A DNA stretch of 64,000 bases from Salinibaculum sp. SYNS191 (GTDB lineage Archaea; Halobacteriota; Halobacteria; Halobacteriales; Haloarculaceae), in contig NZ_CP147838.1 of the NCBI RefSeq assembly GCF_037338445.1, forward strand, positions 2,542,001 through 2,606,000. The letters are read 5' to 3'. This document shows, in pieces, positions 1-9,209 of this stretch. Every line of letters starts with the position of its first letter. Position 1 is the first letter of the stretch. Under the pieces are notes generated by a model that was not told where the DNA came from, searched no databases, and was given only the letters and a program-made list of their open reading frames with translations. The position numbers were made by a program, and so were the translations under genes.

Positions 1-904
1 CGAAGACGAGCAGGAACAGCCAGCGGCGGCCGAAGTTCGTGTACAGCACCCCGGCCATGACGGCGGTCACGACGTGGACGCCGCCGATGAGCAGGTGGAC
101 GCCGAAGTCCGGCGACTGCCAGGACGTGTAGATGTAGGCGGGCGTCTCGATGATGCGCAGAAAGCCCAGGCTGTCGATGAAGTAGACGCCGAACATGAGC
201 GCCAGCGCCGAGAGGAAGGCGTAGCTCCCGGTCCGCACGCGGTTTGGACGGCAAAACCGTCCAATCCCGAACGACGGCCGCTCGTGGGTGCCCGCCAGCG
301 CGTCGACGAGGGCGTTCTCCCGGAAGGCGAGGTAGCCGAGCACGAGGACCGCCGGAGCCATCGCCGCGCTCATGATGATGCTGAAGGACTCTATCTCCCA
401 CTGCGTCGGGTAGACGTTGGCGAGGAAGTAGGCCGCGGCAGTCGCGGCGGCGGCGACGGGGCCGCGGTCCGCGACGGGGACGAGGTCGACGACGAGGCTG
501 AACGTCGTCGGCATCCCGACGCCGATGGAGGCGGCACAGAGCACAATCCAGCCGCCGAACTGCGCCGGGGACGCGAGCACCGGCGCGGTCAGCGTCAGCG
601 CCAGCTGGACGACGATGACGCCCCAGAGGACCCGCAGTTTCGCCCGGAGGTCCGTGCTCAGGCCGTACCTGTCCAGTGCGACCCCGGTCACCAGGGCGAC
701 GACGACGGCGACGAGCGCGAGGGCGGCCATGCCGATGGAGACCTGAAAGCGGGTGAGCCCGACCAGCCGCGTCCCGAGGTCGATGAGGCCCAGTTGGACG
801 AAGGTGAGGTTGTAGTAGTACCCCGCGGCGAGGACGGCGACGAACAGCCCGTACCCCACCACCGTCGGCCACCGTCGCTGCCGGACGAACTCGGTGAACT
901 GCAT
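1..904 (-). CDS. MFS-like transporter, C-terminus cut by window edge
   Basis: Read leftward from the ATG at 902-904, the frame stays open for 301 codons to base 1, so the C-terminus lies outside the window. The protein is a polytopic membrane protein with about nine hydrophobic segments. A short charged loop containing ALDRYG between the second and third segments resembles the MFS motif A loop, and the topology fits a major facilitator. No signal peptide or substrate-defining motif is visible, so the substrate is unknown. The gene is divergent from the membrane protein starting at 1014, with about 110 bases between them. Codon use is ordinary high-GC haloarchaeal. MFS membership is an inference from the loop and topology. 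Confidence 0.7.
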   Translation of the reverse strand, partial: MQFTEFVRQRRWPTVVGYGLFVAVLAAGYYYNLTFVQLGLIDLGTRLVGLTRFQVSIGMAALALVAVVVALVTGVALDRYGLSTDLRAKLRVLWGVIVVQLALTLTAPVLASPAQFGGWIVLCAASIGVGMPTTFSLVVDLVPVADRGPVAAAATAAAYFLANVYPTQWEIESFSIIMSAAMAPAVLVLGYLAFRENALVDALAGTHERPSFGIGRFCRPNRVRTGSYAFLSALALMFGVYFIDSLGFLRIIETPAYIYTSWQSPDFGVHLLIGGVHVVTAVMAGVLYTNFGRRWLFLLVF

Positions 905-1013
905 CTACGGCCCTCTACTCGCTCCTCCGCCTAATAACTGGAGCGTGTCAGACAATCGATACCACTGCTACGGTTAAGCGCCAGTCCGGCGTATCTCCAG
1001 GCGGTGACTGGCA

Positions 1014-1865
1014 ATGACTCAGACACTCGCCCTCCGCCGCTGGCAGGTCCGCTCGACGCTCGCAATCCTCGCGCTGTCGGCCGCGTCGAGTCTCCTGGGA
1101 CTGTTCCGCGACGGCCACTACACCGACCCGTCGTCGCTGCTCGCCCGCATCACCGCCGAGGACGCGGTGATCCTGCTCGTCGCCGTCCCGGTGCTCGCAG
1201 TCGGGCTCTGGGGGGCGTTGCGCGGGTCCCGCGGGGGCCGCGTCGTCTGGCTCGGCGCGCTCGCGTACATGACCTACATGTGGGCGACCATCGGGCTCAA
1301 CCGGTCGTTCAACGACTTCTTCCTGGGCTACGTGGCGCTGTTCGCCCTGTCGCTTTTCACGCTCGCCGCCGGGATGGTGCGGACCGACCCGGCCCCGTTC
1401 TATCGCACCCTCCAGGGCCGCGCGCGCCGGCTCTACGCCGGGTTCCTGCTCGTGACGGCCGGCGGCCTCGCGGCGCTGTGGGTCTCGGACGTCGTTCCCG
1501 CTATCCTCGCTGGGACGACCCCCTCCGTCATCGAGCAGTTCGGCCCGCAGGGCGTCGTCACGTACGTCGTCGACCTCGGCGTCGTCGTCCCGTCGCTTGC
1601 CGTCGTCGCGGTGTGGCTGTGGCGGGACCGCCGGTGGGGGGACCTCTGTGCCGGCGTCCTGCTGGTCTTCGCCGCCCTGCTTGCGCCGGGCATCTCGGCC
1701 ATCACCGTCGTCGACCTCCAGACCGGCGTCGAGATGACCGCGGGGATGGTCGTCGGGTCGATACTGCCGCCGGTTCTCGGTGCCGCGCTGGCGCTCGATT
1801 TCCTCCGTCGCCTGCCCGGTCGAGGGCCCGGGGACGCCGGCGAGGGCCCGTCGCTCGCCGACTGA
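1014..1865 (+). CDS. Hypothetical polytopic membrane protein
   Basis: A 283-residue protein with about seven hydrophobic segments; a conserved-looking ALAYMTYMWATIGLNRSFND stretch lies near residues 83-102. I do not recognise a family with a known reaction. The ATG at 1014 is the first good start after the divergent transporter. The C-terminal 20 residues are hydrophilic and rich in Gly and Pro. The gene precedes two more small membrane proteins on the same strand (1924 and 2582) with 58-base gaps, so the three could be co-transcribed, but nothing indicates a shared job. Confidence 0.8.
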   Translation: MTQTLALRRWQVRSTLAILALSAASSLLGLFRDGHYTDPSSLLARITAEDAVILLVAVPVLAVGLWGALRGSRGGRVVWLGALAYMTYMWATIGLNRSFNDFFLGYVALFALSLFTLAAGMVRTDPAPFYRTLQGRARRLYAGFLLVTAGGLAALWVSDVVPAILAGTTPSVIEQFGPQGVVTYVVDLGVVVPSLAVVAVWLWRDRRWGDLCAGVLLVFAALLAPGISAITVVDLQTGVEMTAGMVVGSILPPVLGAALALDFLRRLPGRGPGDAGEGPSLAD

Positions 1866-1923
1866 CGCGCGTACTTCCGAGACCGGTACACTCAAATCGT
1901 CGTGTTGCTTTGAATAGGACACG

Positions 1924-2523
1924 ATGATGCTCCCGACGCACGCGCTGGCCGGGATGGTGCTCGCACTCCCCGTGGCAGTCGCCGTGCCGGAGTTCGCCGG
2001 CGTCGCGCTGGTCGCCGGCCTGGTCGGCGGCGTCGTCCCCGACCTCGACATGTACGTCGGCCACCGGCGGACCCTGCACTACCCGGTGTACTACTCGGCG
2101 CTCGCGGCCGCGGCGGTTCCCGTCGCGGTACTCGCGCCGATGGCAGCGACGGTGGCGCTCGCGCTGTTTGCGGTCGCCGCGGCGGTCCACAGCGTCGCCG
2201 ACATGTTCGGCGGCGGCCTCGAACTTCGGCCGTGGGAGGGCACCTCCGACCGCGCCGTGTACGACCACTACCGGGGCCGGTGGCTCTCGCCCCGCGGGTG
2301 GGTGCGCTACGACGGCGCGCCGGAGGACTTCCTGCTGTCGGTCGCTCTCGCCGCCCCGCTCGTCGTCGTGGTCGACGGACTGCTCCAGTGGGTCGTCCTC
2401 GCTGCCGTCGGCGTCGCTGGGGTCTACGCCGCCGTCCGCCGGGTGCTGCCCAGCGTCGCACAGCGGGTCGTGACCGTCCTGCCGTCGCGCGCACTCCCGT
2501 ACGTCCCCGGCCGGTACCGCTGA
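1924..2523 (+). CDS. Membrane-bound metal-dependent hydrolase family protein (YdjM/DUF457-like)
   Basis: A 199-residue integral membrane protein. The pattern of polar residues matches the YdjM/DUF457 metal-dependent hydrolase family: an early THALAG (His6), then VVPDLDMYVGHRRTLHYPV (Asp41, Asp43, His47, His51) and a later HSVADMFGG (His and Asp). In this family these His and Asp residues are thought to bind a metal at the membrane surface; the physiological substrate is not known. The start was taken at the MMLPTH methionine, which places the first His where family members have it. Four or five membrane segments are visible. Confidence 0.8.
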   Translation: MMLPTHALAGMVLALPVAVAVPEFAGVALVAGLVGGVVPDLDMYVGHRRTLHYPVYYSALAAAAVPVAVLAPMAATVALALFAVAAAVHSVADMFGGGLELRPWEGTSDRAVYDHYRGRWLSPRGWVRYDGAPEDFLLSVALAAPLVVVVDGLLQWVVLAAVGVAGVYAAVRRVLPSVAQRVVTVLPSRALPYVPGRYR

Positions 2524-2581
2524 CGGTCGGCCCGTCCCAAAGACCCTTGGCCGGTCGGGGGCACTCTCCACCGGAGTTGCC

Positions 2582-3265
2582 ATGACCGACTTCCTCCAGG
2601 CTGGCACCGCGATGTTGCTCGTCGCCATCCTCGGCACGGCCGCCGAGGCCCTCCGCCGCCGCGACGGTGCCGCTGCGGTCAACTCGCTGGTGGTCGTCGC
2701 CGTCTCCCTCTCGCCGTTCGCCGTGGAGGCTGTCAGCGCTCCCTCCGTCACCGTCGGCCCGGAACTCACCGTCTGGCTCGCGACCGCCGGGTTCCTGCAC
2801 ATGGTCGGCATGCTCGGCGTCTACGAGACCGTGTGGTGGTGGGACCACGTCACCCACACGGTGTCGGCGGCCCTCGTCGCGGCGCTGTGGTACGCGGGTA
2901 TGGCCGTTGTCGCTTCCCCGTCGGGGTCGCTGCTGGCGGCGGCGACAGTCGGCTTCGTCCTCGCCGCCGGCGTCTGCTGGGAACTCGTCGAACTGGTGGC
3001 GCGGGCGCTGGGCCGGCGCTTCGACGTCGAACCGGTCCTGGTCCACTACGGCTGGCGCGACACCGCGTTCGACCTCGTCTTCGACGTGGTCGGTGCCGCG
3101 CTCGTCGTCGCGCTGGACCTCCGCCTGTTCGCGTCGCTGGCCGAACAGTCGCCGGACGTGACCGCCGCCGTCCTGGCCTGGAGCGCCGGCGTCGTCGTCG
3201 CGGGCTCGCTGGTGATGGCCGTCGCGCTGACGCTCGCGGACGCGTGGCCGGCGTGGGAGGGGTGA
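2582..3265 (+). CDS. Polytopic membrane protein, DUF2238/YjdF-like
   Basis: A 227-residue membrane protein with about six hydrophobic helices. The segment WWWDHVTHTVSAAL, followed by a late VHYGWRDTAFDLVFDVVGA, resembles the WDxxTH and DTxxDL signatures of the YjdF/DUF2238 family, whose role is unknown. It sits 58 bases after the DUF457-like gene and ends 4 bases before the stop codon of the convergent bactofilin-like gene. Family placement rests on these two motifs only, so treat it as probable. The TGA at 3263-3265 and the opposing stop at 3270-3272 leave almost no room for separate terminators. Confidence 0.75.
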   Translation: MTDFLQAGTAMLLVAILGTAAEALRRRDGAAAVNSLVVVAVSLSPFAVEAVSAPSVTVGPELTVWLATAGFLHMVGMLGVYETVWWWDHVTHTVSAALVAALWYAGMAVVASPSGSLLAAATVGFVLAAGVCWELVELVARALGRRFDVEPVLVHYGWRDTAFDLVFDVVGAALVVALDLRLFASLAEQSPDVTAAVLAWSAGVVVAGSLVMAVALTLADAWPAWEG

Positions 3266-3269
3266 CCGC

Positions 3270-4385
3270 TCAGGCCGGTTGTGGCCCCTCCGAACTCTCC
3301 TCGTCAGGCGGTGGCTGCTGGCCCGCTGCGGGGGCCTCGCCGTCCCCGCCCCGGCGCACCGCGAGCGCGGACAGGACGAACGCGCCCAGGCCCAGCAGCG
3401 TGTAGAGGAACGAGAGGATGCCGCCGAGCCAGACGACCGACAGCACGGCGGGCACCAGTAGTCCGAGCGCGAGGCCGCCCCACGTGGAGTCGTAGTCTGC
3501 GAGCGAGAGTAGCCACGTCCCGGTAATCAGGGCCCCGTAGACGAAGGCCGCCCACAGCAGGAGGAGGTACCCGAACAGCCCCGCCAGCGACAGCGGGATG
3601 CCGATGATCGTTATCGCGACGATCACCAGCACGACCGGAATCGCGAGAAACGTAACGATTCCCGCGACGCCGCTCTCGACCGCTGTCTCCCGCCCCGTCT
3701 CGGTCACGCGGGCGGAGAAGCGCGGGCCGGCCAGCAGCAGGGCGGCCCCGAGCAGGAAGTTCACCAGGAACCCGAAGATGGCGAAGACCCAGCCCGTGAA
3801 GACGCCGAACAGGGCGAGGTCGCCGACCACCGGGACCCCGACGTCGACCGAAAGCGAGTCGACCTGCCGGGTCGTCCCGTCGACTTGCGCGCCGTCGGCT
3901 ATCGCGACGGTGTCCGCGGCGTAGGTCAGGTCGCCGCCGATGCGCGCGGTGTCGCCGACTGTCAGCGTGCCCACGCCGGCCCTGACGTTCCCGTCGACCG
4001 CGCCGTCGAGGGTGAGACTGCCAGCACCGGCCTCGACGTTGCCCCCGACGCGGGCCCCGTCGAGGACGGAGACCGCACCGGTGGCGGACTCGACGTCGCC
4101 CTCGACGGTGCCCCGGATGGTGACGGAACCGGCGGCCGCCCCGACGTCGCCGGTGACGGTGCCGCTGACGACGATGGAGCCGGCGACGCCCTCGATGGAG
4201 CCGTCGACCGTCCCGTCGATGATGACGGTGCCGCTGACGACGGTGAGGTCACCCTCGTGGACGGTGCCCGCGGGGACTGTCACGGTCCCGCCGCCGCGGA
4301 CGGACTGTGCGCTCGCCGGACCGGTGGCGAGGAGCGTTACGACCAGCACGACGACCAGCAGGCGGCGGAGGAGTGTCGAACTCAT
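3270..4385 (-). CDS. Bactofilin-like polymer-forming protein with C-terminal membrane domain
   Basis: A 371-residue protein in three parts. An N-terminal signal peptide ends near ASAQS (about residue 27). Residues about 33-170 consist of short beta-helix-like repeats of the form GTVxGDV and GxVxIxG, the pattern of bactofilin/polymer-forming cytoskeletal proteins. Residues about 185-345 hold four or five membrane helices, followed by a Pro/Glu-rich hydrophilic tail. The signal peptide suggests the beta-helix lies outside the cell and is tethered by the helices; this is inferred. A paralogue with the same layout lies at 40632-41867. A TATA-like box and a GAGGTG ribosome-site-like sequence precede the ATG. 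Confidence 0.85.
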   Translation of the reverse strand: MSSTLLRRLLVVVLVVTLLATGPASAQSVRGGGTVTVPAGTVHEGDLTVVSGTVIIDGTVDGSIEGVAGSIVVSGTVTGDVGAAAGSVTIRGTVEGDVESATGAVSVLDGARVGGNVEAGAGSLTLDGAVDGNVRAGVGTLTVGDTARIGGDLTYAADTVAIADGAQVDGTTRQVDSLSVDVGVPVVGDLALFGVFTGWVFAIFGFLVNFLLGAALLLAGPRFSARVTETGRETAVESGVAGIVTFLAIPVVLVIVAITIIGIPLSLAGLFGYLLLLWAAFVYGALITGTWLLSLADYDSTWGGLALGLLVPAVLSVVWLGGILSFLYTLLGLGAFVLSALAVRRGGDGEAPAAGQQPPPDEESSEGPQPA

Positions 4386-4392
4386 GTTTCAC

Positions 4393-4440
4393 CTCTATAA
4401 ATTCACATCAGTTCACACTACGCCGGAGGAGGATATAATA
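4393..4440 (-). promoter_or_regulatory. Promoter region of the bactofilin-like gene
   Basis: Read on the minus strand, TATTATATCC (about 4430-4440) is followed by GAATTTATAGAGG (about 4391-4403) and then the ATG at 4385. The outer box would give a leader of roughly 20 bases holding a GAGGTG Shine-Dalgarno-like sequence, whereas many genes here appear leaderless. Assignment is from sequence pattern only. Confidence 0.5.
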
Positions 4441-4457
4441 CCGCAGGCCGGGCCGGG

Positions 4458-4907
4458 TTAGACCCCGGGCGGGGACTCCTTTCGCCCGGTCAACTCGTCG
4501 GGGGTGAGCCGGAAGAACTCGAAGGAGATGTTGCGCGTCGACTCGCCGAAGATGTCGACCAGCGGGATGTGGACCCGGTCGAGGCCGTCGAGCGTGTCGG
4601 TCTCGATGCCCTCGGTGTCGGTCGACTCTAGTTCGCCGGTCGCGACGACGCTTTTCCACCGGTCGTCCTCGTCGCCGAAGACGACGAAGGTCACGGGCCG
4701 GTCGAGGAGGTCGGTCTTCGTGCTGTCCCCGCCGACCGACAGCCGGAAGTAGAACTCGTCGTCCTCCGCGTCGTACCCGTACGAGACGGGGACGGCGTGT
4801 GGTGCGGTGTCCGCGTCGGTGGCGAACGAGAGGACGCCGGTGCCGCCGCGGCCGAGAAAGGCGTCCCGCTCCTCGGGGTCGAGTTCCACTGGCACTTCAT
4901 CGCTCAT
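4458..4907 (-). CDS. Pyridoxamine 5'-phosphate oxidase-family (FMN split-barrel) protein
   Basis: A 149-residue single-domain protein. The run GTGVLSFATDADTAPHAVPVSYGYD, here cited as GTGVLSF plus AVPVSYGYD (about residues 21-45), and the later FYFRLSVG are typical of small haloarchaeal split-barrel proteins of the PNPOx family, which bind FMN or F420 and reduce small molecules or only bind the flavin. The ATG at 4907 was preferred over one eight codons upstream because family members begin close to this point. Two paralogues occur at 7537 and 29470. It lies 33 bases after the Ca2+ ATPase start side boundary on the same strand, with no clear functional link. Substrate unknown. Confidence 0.85.
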   Translation of the reverse strand: MSDEVPVELDPEERDAFLGRGGTGVLSFATDADTAPHAVPVSYGYDAEDDEFYFRLSVGGDSTKTDLLDRPVTFVVFGDEDDRWKSVVATGELESTDTEGIETDTLDGLDRVHIPLVDIFGESTRNISFEFFRLTPDELTGRKESPPGV

Positions 4908-4940
4908 ACACCCACGTAGGGCCGCTGTCATGATAAACGC

Positions 4941-7496
4941 TCACACAGGCTGCAGTCGCTTGACGGCGACGGCGACCGCGAGGTACGCGGGCACGCAGAT
5001 GGCGAAGACGCCGGCGAGCAGCGCCCAGTCGCCCAGCCCCAGGGGTATCGTTCCGAAGTACTGGTTCAGCGGCGTGTACAGCACCGACAGCTGCAACAGA
5101 AGCGAGAGGGCGACGGCACCGGCCAGCCACGGGTTCGCGAACGTCGGCGTCTCGCGCAGCCACCGGATGACGTACAGCTTCCCGAACTCCAGCAGGACGA
5201 ACCCGGTGAACACCATCGTCAGAGCGTAGGGAGTCACCGCCGGCGCGCCGTCCAGCGTCAGGAACATCAGCCCGAGCATCACCGCCGTCGTGACGGCACC
5301 GGTGCCGCCGATGAGCCCCAGCATCTCCCGGCCGATGATTCCCGACCCCGCCTCGCGGGGCGGGCGCTCCATCACGTCCTCGCTGCGTGGGTCCGCGCCC
5401 AGCGCCAGCGCCGGCAGGCCGTCGGTCAGGAGATTTATCCACAGCAGTTGCACCGCGGGCAGGATGAGATAGCCATAGAGCGAGGCGATGAAGACCAGTC
5501 CCACCTCGGCGACGTTCGCGCTCAGGAGGTAGGCGACGAACTTCCAGATGTTGTCGAAGATGGCCCGGCCGCGCTCGATTGCGCGCTCGATGGTCGCGTA
5601 GTTGTCGTCGAGCAGTATCATGTCCGCCGACTGCTTGGCGACGTCCGTCCCGCGGACGCCCATTGCGACGCCCACGTCGGCGTTTTTCAGCGCCGGCGCG
5701 TCGTTGACGCCGTCGCCCGTCATCGCGACGACGTGGTCGTGGTACTGCAGCGCCTTCAGGATGCGGACCTTGTGCTGGGGGGACGTGCGGGCGAAGACGT
5801 CCACGTCCACGACGCGCTCGCGCAGCGTCGCGTCGTCCATCTCCTCGATGTCACGGCCCGACAGCACCTCGCCGGTCAGGCCGAGTTCCTCACCGATGGC
5901 CCGCGCCGTCCGCACGTTGTCGCCGGTCACCATCTTCACCGAGATGCCCGCCCGCTTGCTGGCGGCGATGGCGTCGGCGACGGCCGCCCGCGGCGGGTCT
6001 ATCATGCCGACGAGGCCGACGAAGACCAGGCCGGAATCCAGCGTGTCCGGGTCGTCGGTGGAGGCCACCGCCAGCACGCGCAGCGCGTCGTCGGCGAACG
6101 CGCCGATTTGCTCCTCGATGCGCTCTCGGCGCTCGTCGTCGAGCGGGGCGGGACCGTCGGCGGTCAGCACCCGGTCGGCGTTGTCGAGGACGACCTCCGG
6201 CGCGCCCTTGACGTAGCCAACGTCGTCGTGGACCGTCCCCATCCACTTGCGCTCGGAGGAGAAGGCCACCTCGTCGGTGCGGGGGTTGTCGGCCCGCAAC
6301 TGCTCGACGTCGATGGCCGCCTCCTCGGCCGCGCCGACCAGCGCCCGCTCGGTGGGGTCGCCCTCCTCGGCGGTGGCGTCGTTACAGAGGGCCCCGATGC
6401 GCAGCGCCCGCTCGACGCGGTCGTCCTCGTCGCCCTCGCCCTCCGGGAGGTCCACGACGGCGTCGTTCACCCACACGCGCGTCGCGGTCATCTCGCCTTT
6501 CGTCAGCGTCCCGGTCTTGTCGGTGCAGATGACGTCGACGGAGCCGAGCGCCTCGACGGCGGGCAACCGGCGGACCAGCGCCTGCTCGTCGGCCATCGCG
6601 CGCACGCCGATGGCCAGCGTCAGCGTCACGACGGCGGGCAACCCCTCGGGAACGGCCGCGACGGCCAGCGACACCGCGGTCAGCGCCGCCTGGATGGCGT
6701 CGGTCCCACGCCACAGCAGCAGCGGCGCGACCAGCGCCGAGAGCAGGACGACGCCGAGACCCAGCCGTTTGCCGAGCGTGTCGAGGTTGCGCTGCAGCGG
6801 CGTCTCCGTCTCCCCGGTCGCCGCCAGTTCCGTCGCGATTGCGCCGACCTCGGTGTCCATGCCCGTCCCGGTCACGACCACGCGGCCGCGGCCTCGCGTG
6901 ACGTTGGTCCCCCGGTAGACCATGCCCGACCGCTCGGCCAGCGGGGTGTCCTCCGCGACCGGGTCCTCGTCCTTGGTGACGGGTTCGCTCTCGCCGGTCA
7001 GCGCCGCCTCGTCGACCTGCAGGTCGTTGGCTTCGAGCAGGCGGGCGTCGGCCGGGACTACGTTCCCACCCGAAAGCAGCATCACGTCCCCGGGGACGAG
7101 TTCGGTCGCCTCGACCTGGCGCTGTTCGCCGTCGCGGACGACGGTGGCGGTCGGGGCCGACAGTTCCCGGAGGGCTTCGAGGCTCTGCTCGGCGCGGTAG
7201 TCCTGGACGAACCCGAAGACCCCGTTGGCGACGACGATGACTGTGATGAGCACGGCGTCGACGCCGTGGCCGGCCCACAGCGAGAGGATTGCGGCACCCA
7301 CCAGCACCCAGATGAGCGCGCTGTCGAACTGTGTGACGAAGATGTCGACGGCGGTGCGCTCCTCGCCCCGCTCGACGTCGTTTCGCCCGTACTCGGCGAG
7401 GCGCTGCTCGACCTCGGACGCGGAGAGCCCGTCGCTGTCGACCCCGAGGTCGCTGACAACCTCGTCGGCGGGCGTCGCGTGTGGCGGCGATGACAC
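4941..7496 (-). CDS. P-type Ca2+-transporting ATPase (type IIA, SERCA/PacL-like)
   Basis: An 851-residue cation pump. Visible features in order: N-terminal cation-ATPase domain (1-60), two membrane helices, actuator loop TGES (167-170), PEGLP in membrane helix 4 (283-287), phosphorylation motif DKTGT with Asp326, [13 protein letters not shown] in the hinge, and six C-terminal helices. Helix 5 has NVAEV and helix 6 [13 protein letters not shown], which match the Asn768, Glu771, Asn796, Thr799 and Asp800 calcium ligands of SERCA; PEGLP supplies the Glu309 equivalent. This supports Ca2+ export driven by ATP rather than Na+ or H+ transport, though specificity is inferred. It lies between two FMN split-barrel genes on the same strand. 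Confidence 0.92.
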   Translation of the reverse strand: MSSPPHATPADEVVSDLGVDSDGLSASEVEQRLAEYGRNDVERGEERTAVDIFVTQFDSALIWVLVGAAILSLWAGHGVDAVLITVIVVANGVFGFVQDYRAEQSLEALRELSAPTATVVRDGEQRQVEATELVPGDVMLLSGGNVVPADARLLEANDLQVDEAALTGESEPVTKDEDPVAEDTPLAERSGMVYRGTNVTRGRGRVVVTGTGMDTEVGAIATELAATGETETPLQRNLDTLGKRLGLGVVLLSALVAPLLLWRGTDAIQAALTAVSLAVAAVPEGLPAVVTLTLAIGVRAMADEQALVRRLPAVEALGSVDVICTDKTGTLTKGEMTATRVWVNDAVVDLPEGEGDEDDRVERALRIGALCNDATAEEGDPTERALVGAAEEAAIDVEQLRADNPRTDEVAFSSERKWMGTVHDDVGYVKGAPEVVLDNADRVLTADGPAPLDDERRERIEEQIGAFADDALRVLAVASTDDPDTLDSGLVFVGLVGMIDPPRAAVADAIAASKRAGISVKMVTGDNVRTARAIGEELGLTGEVLSGRDIEEMDDATLRERVVDVDVFARTSPQHKVRILKALQYHDHVVAMTGDGVNDAPALKNADVGVAMGVRGTDVAKQSADMILLDDNYATIERAIERGRAIFDNIWKFVAYLLSANVAEVGLVFIASLYGYLILPAVQLLWINLLTDGLPALALGADPRSEDVMERPPREAGSGIIGREMLGLIGGTGAVTTAVMLGLMFLTLDGAPAVTPYALTMVFTGFVLLEFGKLYVIRWLRETPTFANPWLAGAVALSLLLQLSVLYTPLNQYFGTIPLGLGDWALLAGVFAICVPAYLAVAVAVKRLQPV

Positions 7497-7536
7497 TATC
7501 GGACCTACCGTGTCATCACTAATGGAACTAGGCCCG

Positions 7537-7998
7537 TCATGCCAGTGTCGTCGTCCGGCCGGCTAGGGTCTCGACGTCGAGTTCCACGATGGTGATGTCG
7601 ATGTCCTCGATTGCCTCGTCGAACACCCGGATGGGTGCGAACTGTTCGTTGATTTCGGCCGTGTCGAAGCGGCCGTGCTCGGCGGGCGGCAGTTCGCGCA
7701 CGCGACCGGTCACGTGGATGCTCCAGGAGTCGAGTTCCTCCGGTCCCTCGGTCGGCTCGGCGTCGTAGACGACGTACGTCGCCGTCCCTGGAGTCGACAG
7801 GGCCTCCCACTTCTCGCTGCCCTCGGTCTTGCCGAGGCGGAAGTACAGCCGCTCGCCGTCGTAGTAGTGGGCCAGCGGGATGGCGCGGGCGTCGCCGTCG
7901 TCACAGAGCGCGAGCACGCCGGTCGGGGCCTCGGCCAGGCGCGTCTCGACCTCCTCCTCGCTCATCCCGCTCGTGTACGCGTATTCGATGTGGTCCAT
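7537..7998 (-). CDS. Pyridoxamine 5'-phosphate oxidase-family protein
   Basis: A 153-residue split-barrel protein beginning MDHIEYAYTSGMSEEEVE. The segment GVLALCDDGDARAIPLAHYY followed by LYFRLG is the usual core of haloarchaeal PNPOx-like proteins, which bind a flavin or F420 at a dimer interface. The C-terminal strand TIVELDVETLAGRTTTL completes the barrel. It lies 40 bases upstream of the Ca2+ ATPase start and 34 bases downstream of the alcohol dehydrogenase stop, on the same strand as both. It is a distant paralogue of the genes at 4458 and 29470. The substrate cannot be told from sequence. Confidence 0.85.
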   Translation of the reverse strand: MDHIEYAYTSGMSEEEVETRLAEAPTGVLALCDDGDARAIPLAHYYDGERLYFRLGKTEGSEKWEALSTPGTATYVVYDAEPTEGPEELDSWSIHVTGRVRELPPAEHGRFDTAEINEQFAPIRVFDEAIEDIDITIVELDVETLAGRTTTLA

Positions 7999-8032
7999 GT
8001 CTATACCGACTGTACGGGCGACAGGGGATTAG

Positions 8033-9094
8033 CTACTGTCCCTGGGTGAAGTCGATGAGCGGCTTGATGATGTCGTCCTCCTTGCTCTCCATGAGTTCGA
8101 AGGCCTCGTCGGTCTCCTCGAAGGCGAACTCGTGGGTCGTCATCGGCGTCGGGTCGACGCGACCGGTGTCGAGCAGGCGCAACAGCCGCCGGAGTCGGGC
8201 CCGGCCGCCGGGGCAGAGGTCCGTCACGATGTCCTTCTCGGCCATGCCGACGCCCCACTCCTCGCGGGGTATCCGGACGAACTCACCCTCGCCGTGGTAG
8301 CCGACGTTGGAGATGGTGCCGCCGGGCCGGGTCACCGCGACGCACTGCTCCAGCGTCGTCGACGACCCCAGCGCCTCGATGGCCGCGTCGACGCCCTCCC
8401 CGTCAGTCAGCGCGAGTATCTGCTCGACGGGGTCGCCGTCCTCGTAGTCGACGATGTCGTCGGCCCCGTAGGTCCGCGCGAGGTCCTGCCGCTGTGGGAC
8501 CGTCTCGACGGCGATGATGTGGCCCGCGCCCTGCAGCGCCGCGCCCTGCGTCGCCATCAGTCCGACCGGCCCCTGCGCGAAGACGGCGACGGTGCCACCC
8601 ATCGGGATGTCGGCGTTCTCCGCGGCCGCGAAGCCGGTGCTCATCATGTCTGTCACGTACACCGCCGCCTCGTCGGCGACGCCCGCCGGAATCGCCGCGA
8701 GGTTCGCGTCGGCCTCGTTGACGTGGACGTACTCCGCGAAGATGCCGTCCTTGACGTTGGCGAACTTCCACCCGCCCAGCGCGCCGCCGGACTGTGAGGG
8801 GTGGCCGTCCTGTGCGGCCAGCGACCCCCAGTCGGGCGTGATGGCGCCGACGGCGACCCGGTCTCCCGCCGTGAAGTCCTCCACCTCGTCGCCGACGCTG
8901 TCGACGACGCCGACGACCTCGTGGCCCAGCGTGATGTCGTCGCGCTCGCCGATTGCGCCGTGGACCGTGTGCACGTCCGAGGTGCAGACCAGGCCCTTCG
9001 TCGGGCGGACGATGGCGTCGTTCGGCCCCGGTTCGGGTTCCTCTTTCTCCACGAAACCTGTCTCGCCGATGTTGTGCATGACGAATGCTTGCAC
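8033..9094 (-). CDS. Zinc-dependent secondary alcohol dehydrogenase
   Basis: A 353-residue medium-chain dehydrogenase that oxidises secondary alcohols or reduces ketones. It follows the Thermoanaerobacter secondary ADH pattern closely: CTSDVHTVHG (zinc Cys), GHEVVG (zinc His), YVTDMMSTGF (zinc Asp), LCPGGRARLRRL near the end. The GTG at 9094 gives 353 residues, close to the 352 of that family; the upstream GTG at 9109 and the ATG at 9079 are alternatives. The loop after the second beta strand of the Rossmann fold reads AVETVPQ where the NADP-dependent relative has GVGSRP, so the acidic residue and loss of Ser-Arg suggest NAD(H) preference (inferred). Confidence 0.9.
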   Translation of the reverse strand: MQAFVMHNIGETGFVEKEEPEPGPNDAIVRPTKGLVCTSDVHTVHGAIGERDDITLGHEVVGVVDSVGDEVEDFTAGDRVAVGAITPDWGSLAAQDGHPSQSGGALGGWKFANVKDGIFAEYVHVNEADANLAAIPAGVADEAAVYVTDMMSTGFAAAENADIPMGGTVAVFAQGPVGLMATQGAALQGAGHIIAVETVPQRQDLARTYGADDIVDYEDGDPVEQILALTDGEGVDAAIEALGSSTTLEQCVAVTRPGGTISNVGYHGEGEFVRIPREEWGVGMAEKDIVTDLCPGGRARLRRLLRLLDTGRVDPTPMTTHEFAFEETDEAFELMESKEDDIIKPLIDFTQGQ

Positions 9095-9209
9095 GTGTCT
9101 CACCACCACGCCACAACGGGGGCATCCACATTAGTTCGAGACAGCGTATCGGGCCGCTCGTGTCTCTAGGCACGTCTTACTCGGTGGCGAGCGCGGGCGT
9201 CGCCGGCGT

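Noticed and set aside
5448..7493. Plus-strand frame opposite the Ca2+ ATPase
   Set aside because: Every pump motif is on the minus strand; antisense shadow.
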